From Planctomycetia bacterium (GTDB lineage Bacteria > Planctomycetota > Planctomycetia > Pirellulales > Thermoguttaceae): DNA of 37,572 nucleotides. Shown here in pieces: positions 8,439 to 15,601 of this stretch. The notes under the pieces were generated by a model, which was not told the origin of the DNA, did not search any database, and was given only the letters and a program-made list of their open reading frames with translations. The position numbers were made by a program, and so were the translations under genes. The stretch's first letter is position 1; the number at the start of each line of letters is the position of its first letter. The stretch lies in the NCBI GenBank assembly GCA_030539035.1, contig JAUNSU010000027.1, positions 1-37,572 of the forward strand, in the 5' to 3' direction.

Positions 8439-9875
8439 ATGGATACGAATGAAAAACGATCGGCGGCCGCTGAACGAATTGGACGAACTCCGATGCCGGA
8501 ACAGGATCCCCGGGTTCGCGCTCGAAATTTCAAGGAAGTTCCTCTCGGATATACGGAAGAGATGGCCCGTCGGGAAGCGTCCCGATGTCTGCACTGCAAA
8601 ACCCCTCTCTGTATGTCCGGATGTCCGGTCAATGTTCCCATTCCTGAATTCCTCCATTTGATCGCGGAAGGTCAATTCGGAGACGCCGCGAAAAAGATCA
8701 AGGAAAAAAATGCCTTTCCCGCAATATGCGGACGCGTTTGCCCTCAGGAAAATCAGTGCGAAGGAAAATGTATTCTGGGCAAGAAGTTCGAACCGGTCGC
8801 AATCGGCCGATGTGAACGATTTGCCGCCGATTACGAAAGAGAACATGGACTGGTTTCCGTTCCCGCGGATCGAACGCCCAAAAATGGAAAAAAAGTCGCC
8901 GTAATCGGAGCAGGCCCCGGCGGATTGACGGTTGCCGGTGATCTGATCCTTTTAGGATACGATGTATCGATTTTCGAAGCCTTTCATCAGCCGGGCGGAG
9001 TCCTGATGTACGGGATCCCCGAATTCCGGCTTCCGAAAGATATTGTCCGATCCGAGGTTCATTATCTGGAAACGCTGGGAGTCGATATTGAACTGAATAC
9101 GCTGGTCGGTAAAACGATTTCCGTCGATGAACTGATGAACGATGAGCATTTTGACGCTGTTTATATCGGAGTCGGAGCCGGTCTTCCCGGATTCCTTCAT
9201 GTCGAAGGAGAAGATCTCGGCGGGATCTATTCGGCAAATGAATACTTGACCCGATCCAATTTAATGAAGGCGTATCTTTTCCCCGAATTCGACACTCCGA
9301 TCGTTCGCGGTAAAAATGTCTGCGTGATCGGCGGGGGAAACGTCGCAATGGATTCCGCGAGAAGTGCGATGCGGCTGGGAGCGGAGTCCGTCAAGATCAT
9401 TTATCGCCGATCTTCTGCGGAGCTTCCCGCACGGGCCGAAGAAGTCCATCACGCGGAACAGGAAGGAATCGAATTCCATTTTCTCACTAATCCGACCAAA
9501 TTTTTCGGAAATGAGAAAAAAATGGTTTGCCGAATGCAGCTTCAAAAAATGGAGCTGGGAGAACCGGACGCGTCCGGACGCCGCTCGCCGATCCCTATTG
9601 AAGGTTCGGAATACATGATCGATACCGATCTCGTAATTATTGCGGCCGGCGCGAAAGCGAATCCTGTATTAACGAAGAATACGAATGGACTCGAACTGAA
9701 CAAACGGGGATATATCGTTGCGACGGAAACCGGACGAACGAGTAAACCGGGTGTTTGGGCCGGTGGGGATATCGTTACCGGCGCCGCGACCGTGATCCTC
9801 GCGATGGGAGCAGGACGAAAATCCGCTCTCGATATTCATCAATGGCTCTCTTCCAAAGATCAAAGCTGGAATTAA
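8439..9875 (+). CDS. nfnB: NfnB / glutamate synthase small-subunit-type flavoprotein
   Basis: 478 residues. The N-terminal ferredoxin-like domain has two [4Fe-4S] motifs, C50-x2-C-x4-C-x3-C62 and C97-x3-C-x5-C-x3-C111. FAD- and NADPH-binding folds follow: GAGPGG at 157-162, GGVLMYGIPEFRLPK, IGGGNVAMDSARSA, and the C-terminal AGGDIVTGAATVILAMGAG. Alone this could be annotated GltA/GltD-like; next to the nfnA-type gene it is best read as the large subunit of the flavin-based electron-bifurcating complex that couples NADPH to NADH and ferredoxin (known for the family, inferred here). An AGGA site lies upstream of the ATG. queG starts 8 nt after the stop. Confidence 0.87.
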   Translation: MDTNEKRSAAAERIGRTPMPEQDPRVRARNFKEVPLGYTEEMARREASRCLHCKTPLCMSGCPVNVPIPEFLHLIAEGQFGDAAKKIKEKNAFPAICGRVCPQENQCEGKCILGKKFEPVAIGRCERFAADYEREHGLVSVPADRTPKNGKKVAVIGAGPGGLTVAGDLILLGYDVSIFEAFHQPGGVLMYGIPEFRLPKDIVRSEVHYLETLGVDIELNTLVGKTISVDELMNDEHFDAVYIGVGAGLPGFLHVEGEDLGGIYSANEYLTRSNLMKAYLFPEFDTPIVRGKNVCVIGGGNVAMDSARSAMRLGAESVKIIYRRSSAELPARAEEVHHAEQEGIEFHFLTNPTKFFGNEKKMVCRMQLQKMELGEPDASGRRSPIPIEGSEYMIDTDLVIIAAGAKANPVLTKNTNGLELNKRGYIVATETGRTSKPGVWAGGDIVTGAATVILAMGAGRKSALDIHQWLSSKDQSWN

Positions 9876-9883
9876 ACGCCGAA

Positions 9884-10843
9884 ATGGATTCGCTTTACGA
9901 TCGTTTAAAGAAAGAATCTGTCCGAATCGGGATCTCAGACCTGGGAATGGTCCCTGTATCCGATTCGGATTCTTTTTTGGATTATCTTCAATGGTTGAAA
10001 TCCGGCCGGCAGGCGGGGATGGTTTATCTCGAACGGAATCTGGAAGCTCGAAAGAATCCCTTTGGCGTTTTTCCCGCCGCGAAAACCCTGATCATCGGGC
10101 TCCTTTCGATTCAGGATCTTGCCGAAAAAACGGATCTTTCCCCTTATCAGGAAAAGGCCTTGTCCGGAAAAAGGAAAGGCCGGATCATTCCTTATGGAGT
10201 TCTTCCCGACTATCATTCCGTTTTACGATCCAAATTGAATGAGCTCTATTCCTTTCTTCGAAAAGATTTCCCGGACATTTCCGGAAGAGTTGTTGTCGAT
10301 ACCGCCCCCATCCCGGAGAAAGAATGGGCGTATCGCGCCGGATTGGGACGGCCCGGCCGCAATTCCCTTCTGATCCATCCCGCGCTCGGAAGTACTTTCT
10401 TTATCGGAATTTTGCTCGTTTCTCTCGAATATGAAGCATTCCGGAAAGAAGAAGAGACCTTGCCGCCCGTTCAAAAAGATCCCTGCTCGAATTGCGATCT
10501 CTGTAAAAGAGCCTGTCCTGTCGGCGCGATCGGATCCGATCGGAAGCTGGATGCCCGGCGATGTCTGAACTATTGGACGATTGAAAACAAAAAAGATCCC
10601 CTTCCCGGCTTCGTTCAAAAAAACCTTGGAAACCGCCTTTTCGGATGCGATGAATGTATTCGGATCTGTCCTTATAATCGCGCTTATAAGGAAAAATGGG
10701 ATTTCCTCGGTTTGGATCTCGATCTTCTGGAAGAAATGAGCGGGAAAGAATTCCAGGAACGATTTGGATCCCTTCCCTTAGTACGGCCGGGCCTTGATCA
10801 GCTTCGCAATATTTCCCGAATTATTGGCGATTTTCGCAGATAA
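9884..10843 (+). CDS. queG: Epoxyqueuosine reductase
   Basis: 319 residues from the ATG at 9884, which gives the usual N-terminus (short helix then RIGISDLGMVPV). An in-frame ATG at 9842 would overlap nfnB. QueG reduces epoxyqueuosine to queuosine in tRNA, using cobalamin and two [4Fe-4S] clusters. Signatures are VVDTAPIPEKEWAYRAGLG, the cluster motif C-S-N-C-D-L-C-K-R-A-C-P, LDARRCLNYWTIE, GNRLFGCDECIRICPYNR. The usual C-terminal HEAT-like extension seen in longer homologues is absent. With mnmE nearby, this is a second wobble-base modification gene in the block. Confidence 0.93.
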   Translation: MDSLYDRLKKESVRIGISDLGMVPVSDSDSFLDYLQWLKSGRQAGMVYLERNLEARKNPFGVFPAAKTLIIGLLSIQDLAEKTDLSPYQEKALSGKRKGRIIPYGVLPDYHSVLRSKLNELYSFLRKDFPDISGRVVVDTAPIPEKEWAYRAGLGRPGRNSLLIHPALGSTFFIGILLVSLEYEAFRKEEETLPPVQKDPCSNCDLCKRACPVGAIGSDRKLDARRCLNYWTIENKKDPLPGFVQKNLGNRLFGCDECIRICPYNRAYKEKWDFLGLDLDLLEEMSGKEFQERFGSLPLVRPGLDQLRNISRIIGDFRR

Positions 10844-10908
10844 TCAGGAAAAAACAGATTTCCCCCGCCTTTTTTTTGCGCCTGTCTGGTAAAACAGGAA
10901 TAATAAAG

Positions 10909-10914
10909 TATAAT
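10909..10914 (+). promoter_or_regulatory. Possible -10 box upstream of the small membrane protein gene
   Basis: A perfect TATAAT lies about 160 nt upstream of the ATG at 11077. No convincing -35 hexamer stands at 16-18 nt, so this is weak. The rest of the 233-nt gap (10844-11076) contains only a short GAAAAATC/GATTTTTC palindrome near 10956-10972. Confidence 0.25.
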
Positions 10915-11076
10915 GAACGGTCGTAGTTCTGGGATTTTGAGATCAGCCCAATCAGAAAAATCGGATTTTTCCTTTTGGGGCCAGTGAACAGAATCCGTGA
11001 ACTGCGCAAGCGGATTATTCTAATATTCAAAAACAAACAGATATCAATATTTGGTTTTCCGATCAGGAGGAAGACA

Positions 11077-11259
11077 ATGCCAAAGGCTTTGTGTATTATT
11101 TCATTAACGATTTTCCTGTTGATTTTTGTAATATTCTTGTTGGATTTACTTGCGGGAATTCCTTTTAACAAAAACAATTCAATGATGGATATGGGATTTC
11201 TGTTCGCTTCCCTGGTATTGGGAGCATTGAGTTTTTTATGCCTTCGGCAGCAGAAATAA
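11077..11259 (+). CDS. Small two-helix membrane protein, function unknown
   Basis: 60 residues from the ATG at 11077, chosen for the perfect AGGAGG 6 nt upstream (11065-11070). An in-frame start at 10975 would add a basic N-terminus without a ribosome site. The first membrane segment is residues about 4-26 (ISLTIFLLIFVIFLLDLLAG). A polar loop with NKNNS follows, and a second segment at about 38-55 ends in LRQQK. I recognise no family. The stop is 7 nt before the radical SAM start, so the two are probably cotranscribed. Confidence 0.65.
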   Translation: MPKALCIISLTIFLLIFVIFLLDLLAGIPFNKNNSMMDMGFLFASLVLGALSFLCLRQQK

Positions 11260-11266
11260 AGTTACG

Positions 11267-13135
11267 ATGCAAGAAAAATACTTTGATCCGGAACTTCGCC
11301 GTTCCATCGAACGAACGCTTCTTCCGGACATCCAGCGGCCGGGCCAGTACATCGGAGGAGAATCGGGGCAGATCCGTAAAGATTGGCGGTCAATGCGCGG
11401 ACGGTTCTGTTTCTGTTTTCCCGATACCTATCCGATCGGGATGTCCAACTATACCCTTCAGCTCCTCTATTCAATTATAAACAGGAAGAACGACTGGTGC
11501 TGCGAAAGGGCCTTTACTCCGTTCCCGGATATGGAAGCGCTCCTCAGGGAAAACCGGCTTCCCCTTTATTCTCTGGAAACGTTTACACCTCTTTTCGCTT
11601 TTGATGTTGTCGGATTCACTTTGCAGTATGAACTTTCTTATACGAATATTCTTACCATGCTCGATTTGGGCGGAATTCCGCGGCGCCGAAAAGATCGCTC
11701 CGCTTCCGATCCCCTGATCATCGCGGGAGGACCGGCCGCCTTCAATCCGGAACCGATGTCCGATTTTATCGATCTTTATATACTCGGAGACGGTGAAGAA
11801 TCGCTTCCGGAAACTTGCGCTGCTTGGGTCGAACTAAAAGAAAAAGCCGGGATCCGCCGTCCGGACAGTTCGGTGAACGGACGAAATCTCTCTTCCGATT
11901 CCGCGTCGAACTCCGGATCTTTGCGCAGGCAAATGCTGCTTGAAATGGCCCGCAAATTCTCCTGGGCCTATGTTCCCGAATTTTATTCCGTCGATTTTGA
12001 TGAATCCGGCCGGGCTCGCCGTCCCCGACCAACCGAATCAGGAGTTCCCGAGTTCATCAAACCGGCGATTCTTCGCGATCTGGATGAGTATCCTCCTTCG
12101 GATCACCCGTTGGTTCCCCTGATCGAAAGCGTTCAGGATCGAATCGCGGTCGAAATCATGCGGGGATGTCCGCAGAGCTGCCGTTTTTGCCAAAGTTCTC
12201 CGATCAAGCGTCCGCTTCGTGTTCGATCCATGGATCAGATCGTCGATCTGATCGACCGATCGACGCAAAATACAGGAACGGACGAAGCGACCCTGCTCTC
12301 TTTGTCGTCGAGTGAATTTCCGCATTTCGAACAGCTTCTGGATCGGCTGCGGGAAACGGTCTGTCCCAAAGGGGTTTCCCTTTCCGTTCCGAGTCTTCGA
12401 GTCGATCATCAGTTGAGCGATGTAATGAAGAATCTTACCACGGAACGTCTTTCGAGCATTACGATCGCACCGGAAGCCGCACGCGATACCATGCGGAAAA
12501 GAATCGCAAAAAAAGTAACGGATGAAGATCTGATGGCCGGATGCAAATCCGCGTTCGAAAACGGATTCAATCGAATCAAGATGTATTTCATGTGCGGTTT
12601 TCCTTATGAAACAGAAGAGGATATTATCGGCATCATTCATCTTTGCGATGAAATTGTCCGCTTGGGAAAAGCAACGACCGGGCGCTATCCGACAGTAGTT
12701 GCCAACGTTTCCAACTTTGTTCCCAAGCCGCACACGCCTCTGCAATGGGACGCAATGGCGACCGAAGATTATCTCGCGAAGACCCATGCTCTTTTGAGAA
12801 ATACGCGGCGGTTTAAATCGGTTGATCTGAAATACCATGGACTCCATACAAGTCTTTTGGAAGGATTAATGACCCGAGGAGACCGGCGAATCGGATCGAT
12901 CATCGAAAACGCCTGGATCAACGGTGCGAGAATGGATGCCTGGACCGACTATTTTCAATATGATTGTTGGAAAAAAGCGATTCAGGATTCCGGGATTGAT
13001 GCCAATTTGATCGTTCACACGCCTTATTCCATCGACGCGGAATTGCCTTGGGATCATATCACCACCTTCAGCGGGAAAGATCGCCTGATCCGTGAATACA
13101 ACGACAGCCGGATACTTGAGGATAATATCAAATGA
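11267..13135 (+). CDS. TIGR03960-like radical SAM protein with N-terminal B12-binding-like region
   Basis: 622 residues. Residues 1-240 resemble the N-terminal part of TIGR03960 proteins: PGQYIGGE, a FCFPDTYPIGMSNYTLQLLY strand, FTPFPDMEALLRE, VVGFTLQYELSYTNIL, IAGGPAAFNPEPMSDFID and LGDGEESLPE. The radical SAM domain follows with R-G-C301-x3-C305-x2-C308 binding the [4Fe-4S] cluster, SVPSLRVD, TIAPEAARD and IKMYFMCGFPYETEED. The reaction is unknown. In many genomes a TIGR03936 (DUF2344) gene or domain follows; here there is none and the next gene is a phosphoesterase overlapping by 4 nt (ATGA). Confidence 0.88.
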   Translation: MQEKYFDPELRRSIERTLLPDIQRPGQYIGGESGQIRKDWRSMRGRFCFCFPDTYPIGMSNYTLQLLYSIINRKNDWCCERAFTPFPDMEALLRENRLPLYSLETFTPLFAFDVVGFTLQYELSYTNILTMLDLGGIPRRRKDRSASDPLIIAGGPAAFNPEPMSDFIDLYILGDGEESLPETCAAWVELKEKAGIRRPDSSVNGRNLSSDSASNSGSLRRQMLLEMARKFSWAYVPEFYSVDFDESGRARRPRPTESGVPEFIKPAILRDLDEYPPSDHPLVPLIESVQDRIAVEIMRGCPQSCRFCQSSPIKRPLRVRSMDQIVDLIDRSTQNTGTDEATLLSLSSSEFPHFEQLLDRLRETVCPKGVSLSVPSLRVDHQLSDVMKNLTTERLSSITIAPEAARDTMRKRIAKKVTDEDLMAGCKSAFENGFNRIKMYFMCGFPYETEEDIIGIIHLCDEIVRLGKATTGRYPTVVANVSNFVPKPHTPLQWDAMATEDYLAKTHALLRNTRRFKSVDLKYHGLHTSLLEGLMTRGDRRIGSIIENAWINGARMDAWTDYFQYDCWKKAIQDSGIDANLIVHTPYSIDAELPWDHITTFSGKDRLIREYNDSRILEDNIK

Positions 13136-13689
13136 TCATTGCGGTAATGAGTGACACACATGGGAACGACAATCTTGTTCGAAAAGCGGTTCGGACCTGT
13201 AAACAGCGCGGTGTGGAACGCATTATTCATTGCGGTGATATCGGACAAGGAACGACCGTTGAGCTCTTTCGCGAGATTCCGACCAACTTTGTATTCGGCA
13301 ACTGCGACGGAGAATACACACGGCGCGTTTTCCGCGATCTGATTCCTTCATGCAATGGAACACTTCATGATGAGGAATTCGGATCCCTGAACTTGCAGGA
13401 TATTCCGATCGCGTTTACGCATGGCTGCAATCAGCGTGTTCTGGACGATCTGATCGACTCCTGTGATTGGCGGCTCGTCTGTTCAGGACATATTCATGAA
13501 CTTCAGTGCGAAAATCGGGTTTACAGAAATCCTGAAGACGAATCCGATCCCCAAAACGGGCATATTACGACCCATCTTGTTCCGGGATCCCTCTTTCAAC
13601 CAAGAGGCGAAAAACGTTTTCTCGGCTTTTGCCTTGTTTATCTTCCGGAAATGCGATTCGAAGCCATCTCTCTGATTGGAAAGGAGTAA
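13132..13689 (+). CDS. YfcE/MJ0936-type metallophosphoesterase
   Basis: 185 residues. Calcineurin-like metal-binding motifs are all present and in order: D8-T-H10 (MSDTHGN), IIHCGDIGQ, FGNCD, FTHGC and SGHIHELQ. This family hydrolyses phosphodiesters with two bound metals; cyclic nucleotide or other substrates cannot be told apart. The start ATG overlaps the radical SAM stop as ATGA, so translational coupling is likely. No signal peptide. Confidence 0.9.
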   Translation: MIIAVMSDTHGNDNLVRKAVRTCKQRGVERIIHCGDIGQGTTVELFREIPTNFVFGNCDGEYTRRVFRDLIPSCNGTLHDEEFGSLNLQDIPIAFTHGCNQRVLDDLIDSCDWRLVCSGHIHELQCENRVYRNPEDESDPQNGHITTHLVPGSLFQPRGEKRFLGFCLVYLPEMRFEAISLIGKE

Positions 13690-13691
13690 AC

Positions 13692-13781
13692 GCCTGGTCT
13701 TCTGAACCGTTCATCATCCATGATGAAGGCCTTGATCATGGACTCTTTCAGACGTTCTGTTGTCCAACGGTGAAAGTTTGA
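13692..13781 (-). pseudogene. RhuM-like gene fragment
   Basis: Minus-strand translation from 13781 gives about 30 residues with NFHRWTTERLKE, MIKAFIMDDERF and RRPG. This matches the conserved core of RhuM-family proteins (pattern F-R-x-W-A-T-x-x-L-R-E-Y-x-x-K-G-F-x-x-D-D-E-R). Nothing else of the gene is visible: upstream there is a short gap and then a DinD fragment, downstream the frame enters the phosphoesterase gene. It is a remnant, not a working gene. Confidence 0.6.
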
Positions 13782-13815
13782 GGCGGCGGATTTCAGTCAA
13801 TACCAAAAGAAATGA

Positions 13816-14056
13816 TCATGCGAAGGCGGCAATGGTCAATACTTTCTGATCCAATGCGACCATTTTCGTGAACTCACGAAAATGGTCCGGGACTTCAAAT
13901 TTCAGAGTTTTCGCACGCAATCATCGCTCGACTTATCGCTGTTTGGAAATTTTCCCAGCGTGTATAACCTAAATGTTCCATTAAATCACGTGCGTACCAA
14001 TATTCAACTCCTTCACTTTCTTCTGTATTGATAACGGAATCAAATTTATCCGTTTT
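13816..14056 (-). pseudogene. Decayed dinD-like gene
   Basis: Minus-strand frame from 14056: VEYWYARDLMEHLGYTRW, ENFQTAISRAMIACENSE, then TGA at 13897-13895. The frame shifted by one base continues with VPDHFREFTKMVALD and ends in TGA at 13818-13816. Joined, this is the N-terminal domain of DNA-damage-inducible protein D (typical pattern YWYARxL...LGYxxWxNF...ACxNSG...DHFxxxxKMV). There is no start codon (an in-frame TGA at 14059-14057 precedes it), there is a one-base frameshift, and the C-terminal two thirds are missing. Confidence 0.75.
13858..13887. repeat. 30-bp near-perfect palindrome inside the dinD remnant
   Basis: Arms GACCATTTTCGTGA and TCACGAAAATGGTC are exact reverse complements around a 2-nt centre. 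The palindrome spans the codons for DHFREFTKMV, a conserved DinD segment, so part of the symmetry comes from the coding sequence. No T-run follows. Confidence 0.7.
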
Positions 14057-14260
14057 TCACTTGAAAGCAATTCCGGTTTTGGACTGTTTTTTACAAAAGG
14101 CGAGAAATTTCGCGAGAAAAAAGAGGACGATTATTCGGAAAAAAAGAACATTTCTCTCATTTTGCGGAAAGATTTTCAAAAATTTTGGTTAAAAACCAGA
14201 CGGGATAGTTTTAAAATGGAAAAAATTGGGGTAAAATGGAGATGTTGTATTAGTATTTCC

Positions 14261-14316
14261 GTATCTTCAGGAAGGAGATCTCCTGCACCCAATGCAGGTG
14301 TACGCCTTCCGGATAC
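14261..14316 (+). promoter_or_regulatory. Nested stem-loop in the leader of the DoxX operon
   Basis: Three stacked pairing blocks share one axis: GTATC/GATAC (14261-14265 with 14312-14316), GGAAGG/CCTTCC (14270-14275 with 14305-14310) and CCTGCA/TGCAGG (14282-14287 with 14293-14298) around a CCCAA loop. A 6x6 internal loop separates the inner two. It lies about 90 nt upstream of the DoxX ribosome site, and there is no T-run, so it looks like a folded 5' leader rather than a terminator. No known riboswitch class was recognised. The stretch 14066-14260 shows nothing else. Confidence 0.5.
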
Positions 14317-14404
14317 ACCGATCTGTCCAAAGACATATAAATATGTTTGTTTTTAATTGCTCCGGAACGGGGATTCCCTTTTCCGGATCGAGAGGAGGTG
14401 TCCC

Positions 14405-15517
14405 CTGGAAAGGACGAAAAAATTCGGATACTGCACGATGATCATGATCGCTTTGATCGTTGTGCTGCGTGTAAGTGTCGGCTGGCACTTTTTATATGAA
14501 GGTCTCTGGAAAATGCAACCGGCAAACGGTTTTACGGCCAAAGGTTTTCTCGGAATGGCCAAAGGTCCGACCCGGGGACTCTACTACATGATGCTTCCCG
14601 ATCTCGACGGTTCGGAACGCTTGACTCTTGCGAAAGCTTATCATTATGATGAAGCTTCCAAGACCAAAAAAGAAATCGGTTTGACTCTCCCTGTCTTTGA
14701 AAATGAATGGTTCGCCTATTACAAAAACTTCAAAGCCAAATACAAACTTTCCGATGATCAATCGAAAGAAACGGAAGCGATTGTCAATCAGTACGTCGAA
14801 TCTCTGCGCGATTACGCTCTGGAAAAGCAGGACGACATTCAGGCTTTTTTCGGAAGTAAAAAAAGACAGTATAAAAAAATGGTCGTTCCGACAAATGGAG
14901 CAGAACATCAGAAGATCCGTGATTGGGATATGCAAATGAAGCTCCGTAAAGAAGGTTCCGCTTTGGCCGATGAAGTCGAAAAGATGGGCGCCAATATGGA
15001 ACTTGCCCTCTGGTGCGAACTCAATGCCGCTCAAAAGGCCGAAGGAAAAATGCCCCCTCTCGCTTATGGGCAAAATAAAATTCCCGGTGCCTCCCTCATT
15101 ACCAATACCCCTTTCATCAATGAATTTGCCAAGCCGACCCGACTCGGTTTTCTGGATCTTTCCGTTACTTTGGGACTTTCCGCCATCGGACTTTGCCTCA
15201 TGCTCGGTTTTTGCACACGACTGGCCGCTCTTGGCGGAGCTGTGTTCATGCTGAACGTCTGCCTCTCCCAGTTCCCCTGGCCGACGGTTTATCCTTATTC
15301 TCCGGAAGTGGTTGGACACTTCATGGTCTTCGGAAAAGATTCCGCCGAACTCTTGATCCTCCTTCTGCTGGCCGCCATTCCGTCCGGCCGCTGGGGCGGA
15401 CTCGATTGGTTCCTCTGGAATTTCGGAGGAAAACAGATCATGAAATTGTGGGGATGGAAAAAAGACCCCCTCTGCCCCGATAATCTCGACGTCTCCGATG
15501 GGAAAAACGCCGCGTGA
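14405..15517 (+). CDS. DoxX-like membrane protein with a large extracytoplasmic insert
   Basis: 370 residues if started at the CTG at 14405, which stands 6 nt after a perfect AGGAGG (14393-14398). The first in-frame ATG (14438) is 39 nt from that site and would remove the RTKKFGYC leader; a TTG at 14357 precedes it. The first membrane helix contains MIALIVVLRVSVGWHFLYEGLWK, split here as MIALIVVLRVSV and GWHFLYEGLWK, typical of DoxX. A hydrophilic segment of roughly 200 residues follows, then three membrane helices near FLDLSVTLGLSAIG, LAALGGAVFMLNVCL and ELLILLLLAAIPSGRWGGLDW. DoxX proteins are poorly understood membrane proteins, some linked to redox reactions. It leads a run with two oxidoreductases, 84 nt before the first. 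Confidence 0.8.
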   Translation: MERTKKFGYCTMIMIALIVVLRVSVGWHFLYEGLWKMQPANGFTAKGFLGMAKGPTRGLYYMMLPDLDGSERLTLAKAYHYDEASKTKKEIGLTLPVFENEWFAYYKNFKAKYKLSDDQSKETEAIVNQYVESLRDYALEKQDDIQAFFGSKKRQYKKMVVPTNGAEHQKIRDWDMQMKLRKEGSALADEVEKMGANMELALWCELNAAQKAEGKMPPLAYGQNKIPGASLITNTPFINEFAKPTRLGFLDLSVTLGLSAIGLCLMLGFCTRLAALGGAVFMLNVCLSQFPWPTVYPYSPEVVGHFMVFGKDSAELLILLLLAAIPSGRWGGLDWFLWNFGGKQIMKLWGWKKDPLCPDNLDVSDGKNAA

Positions 15518-15601
15518 TCCCGTTTGCGGATCCATGCTCTCCGGGGCTTGAGATCAATTCAGATAAATTTTATTTTATATTATATTTAAGGAAATAAAGT
15601 A

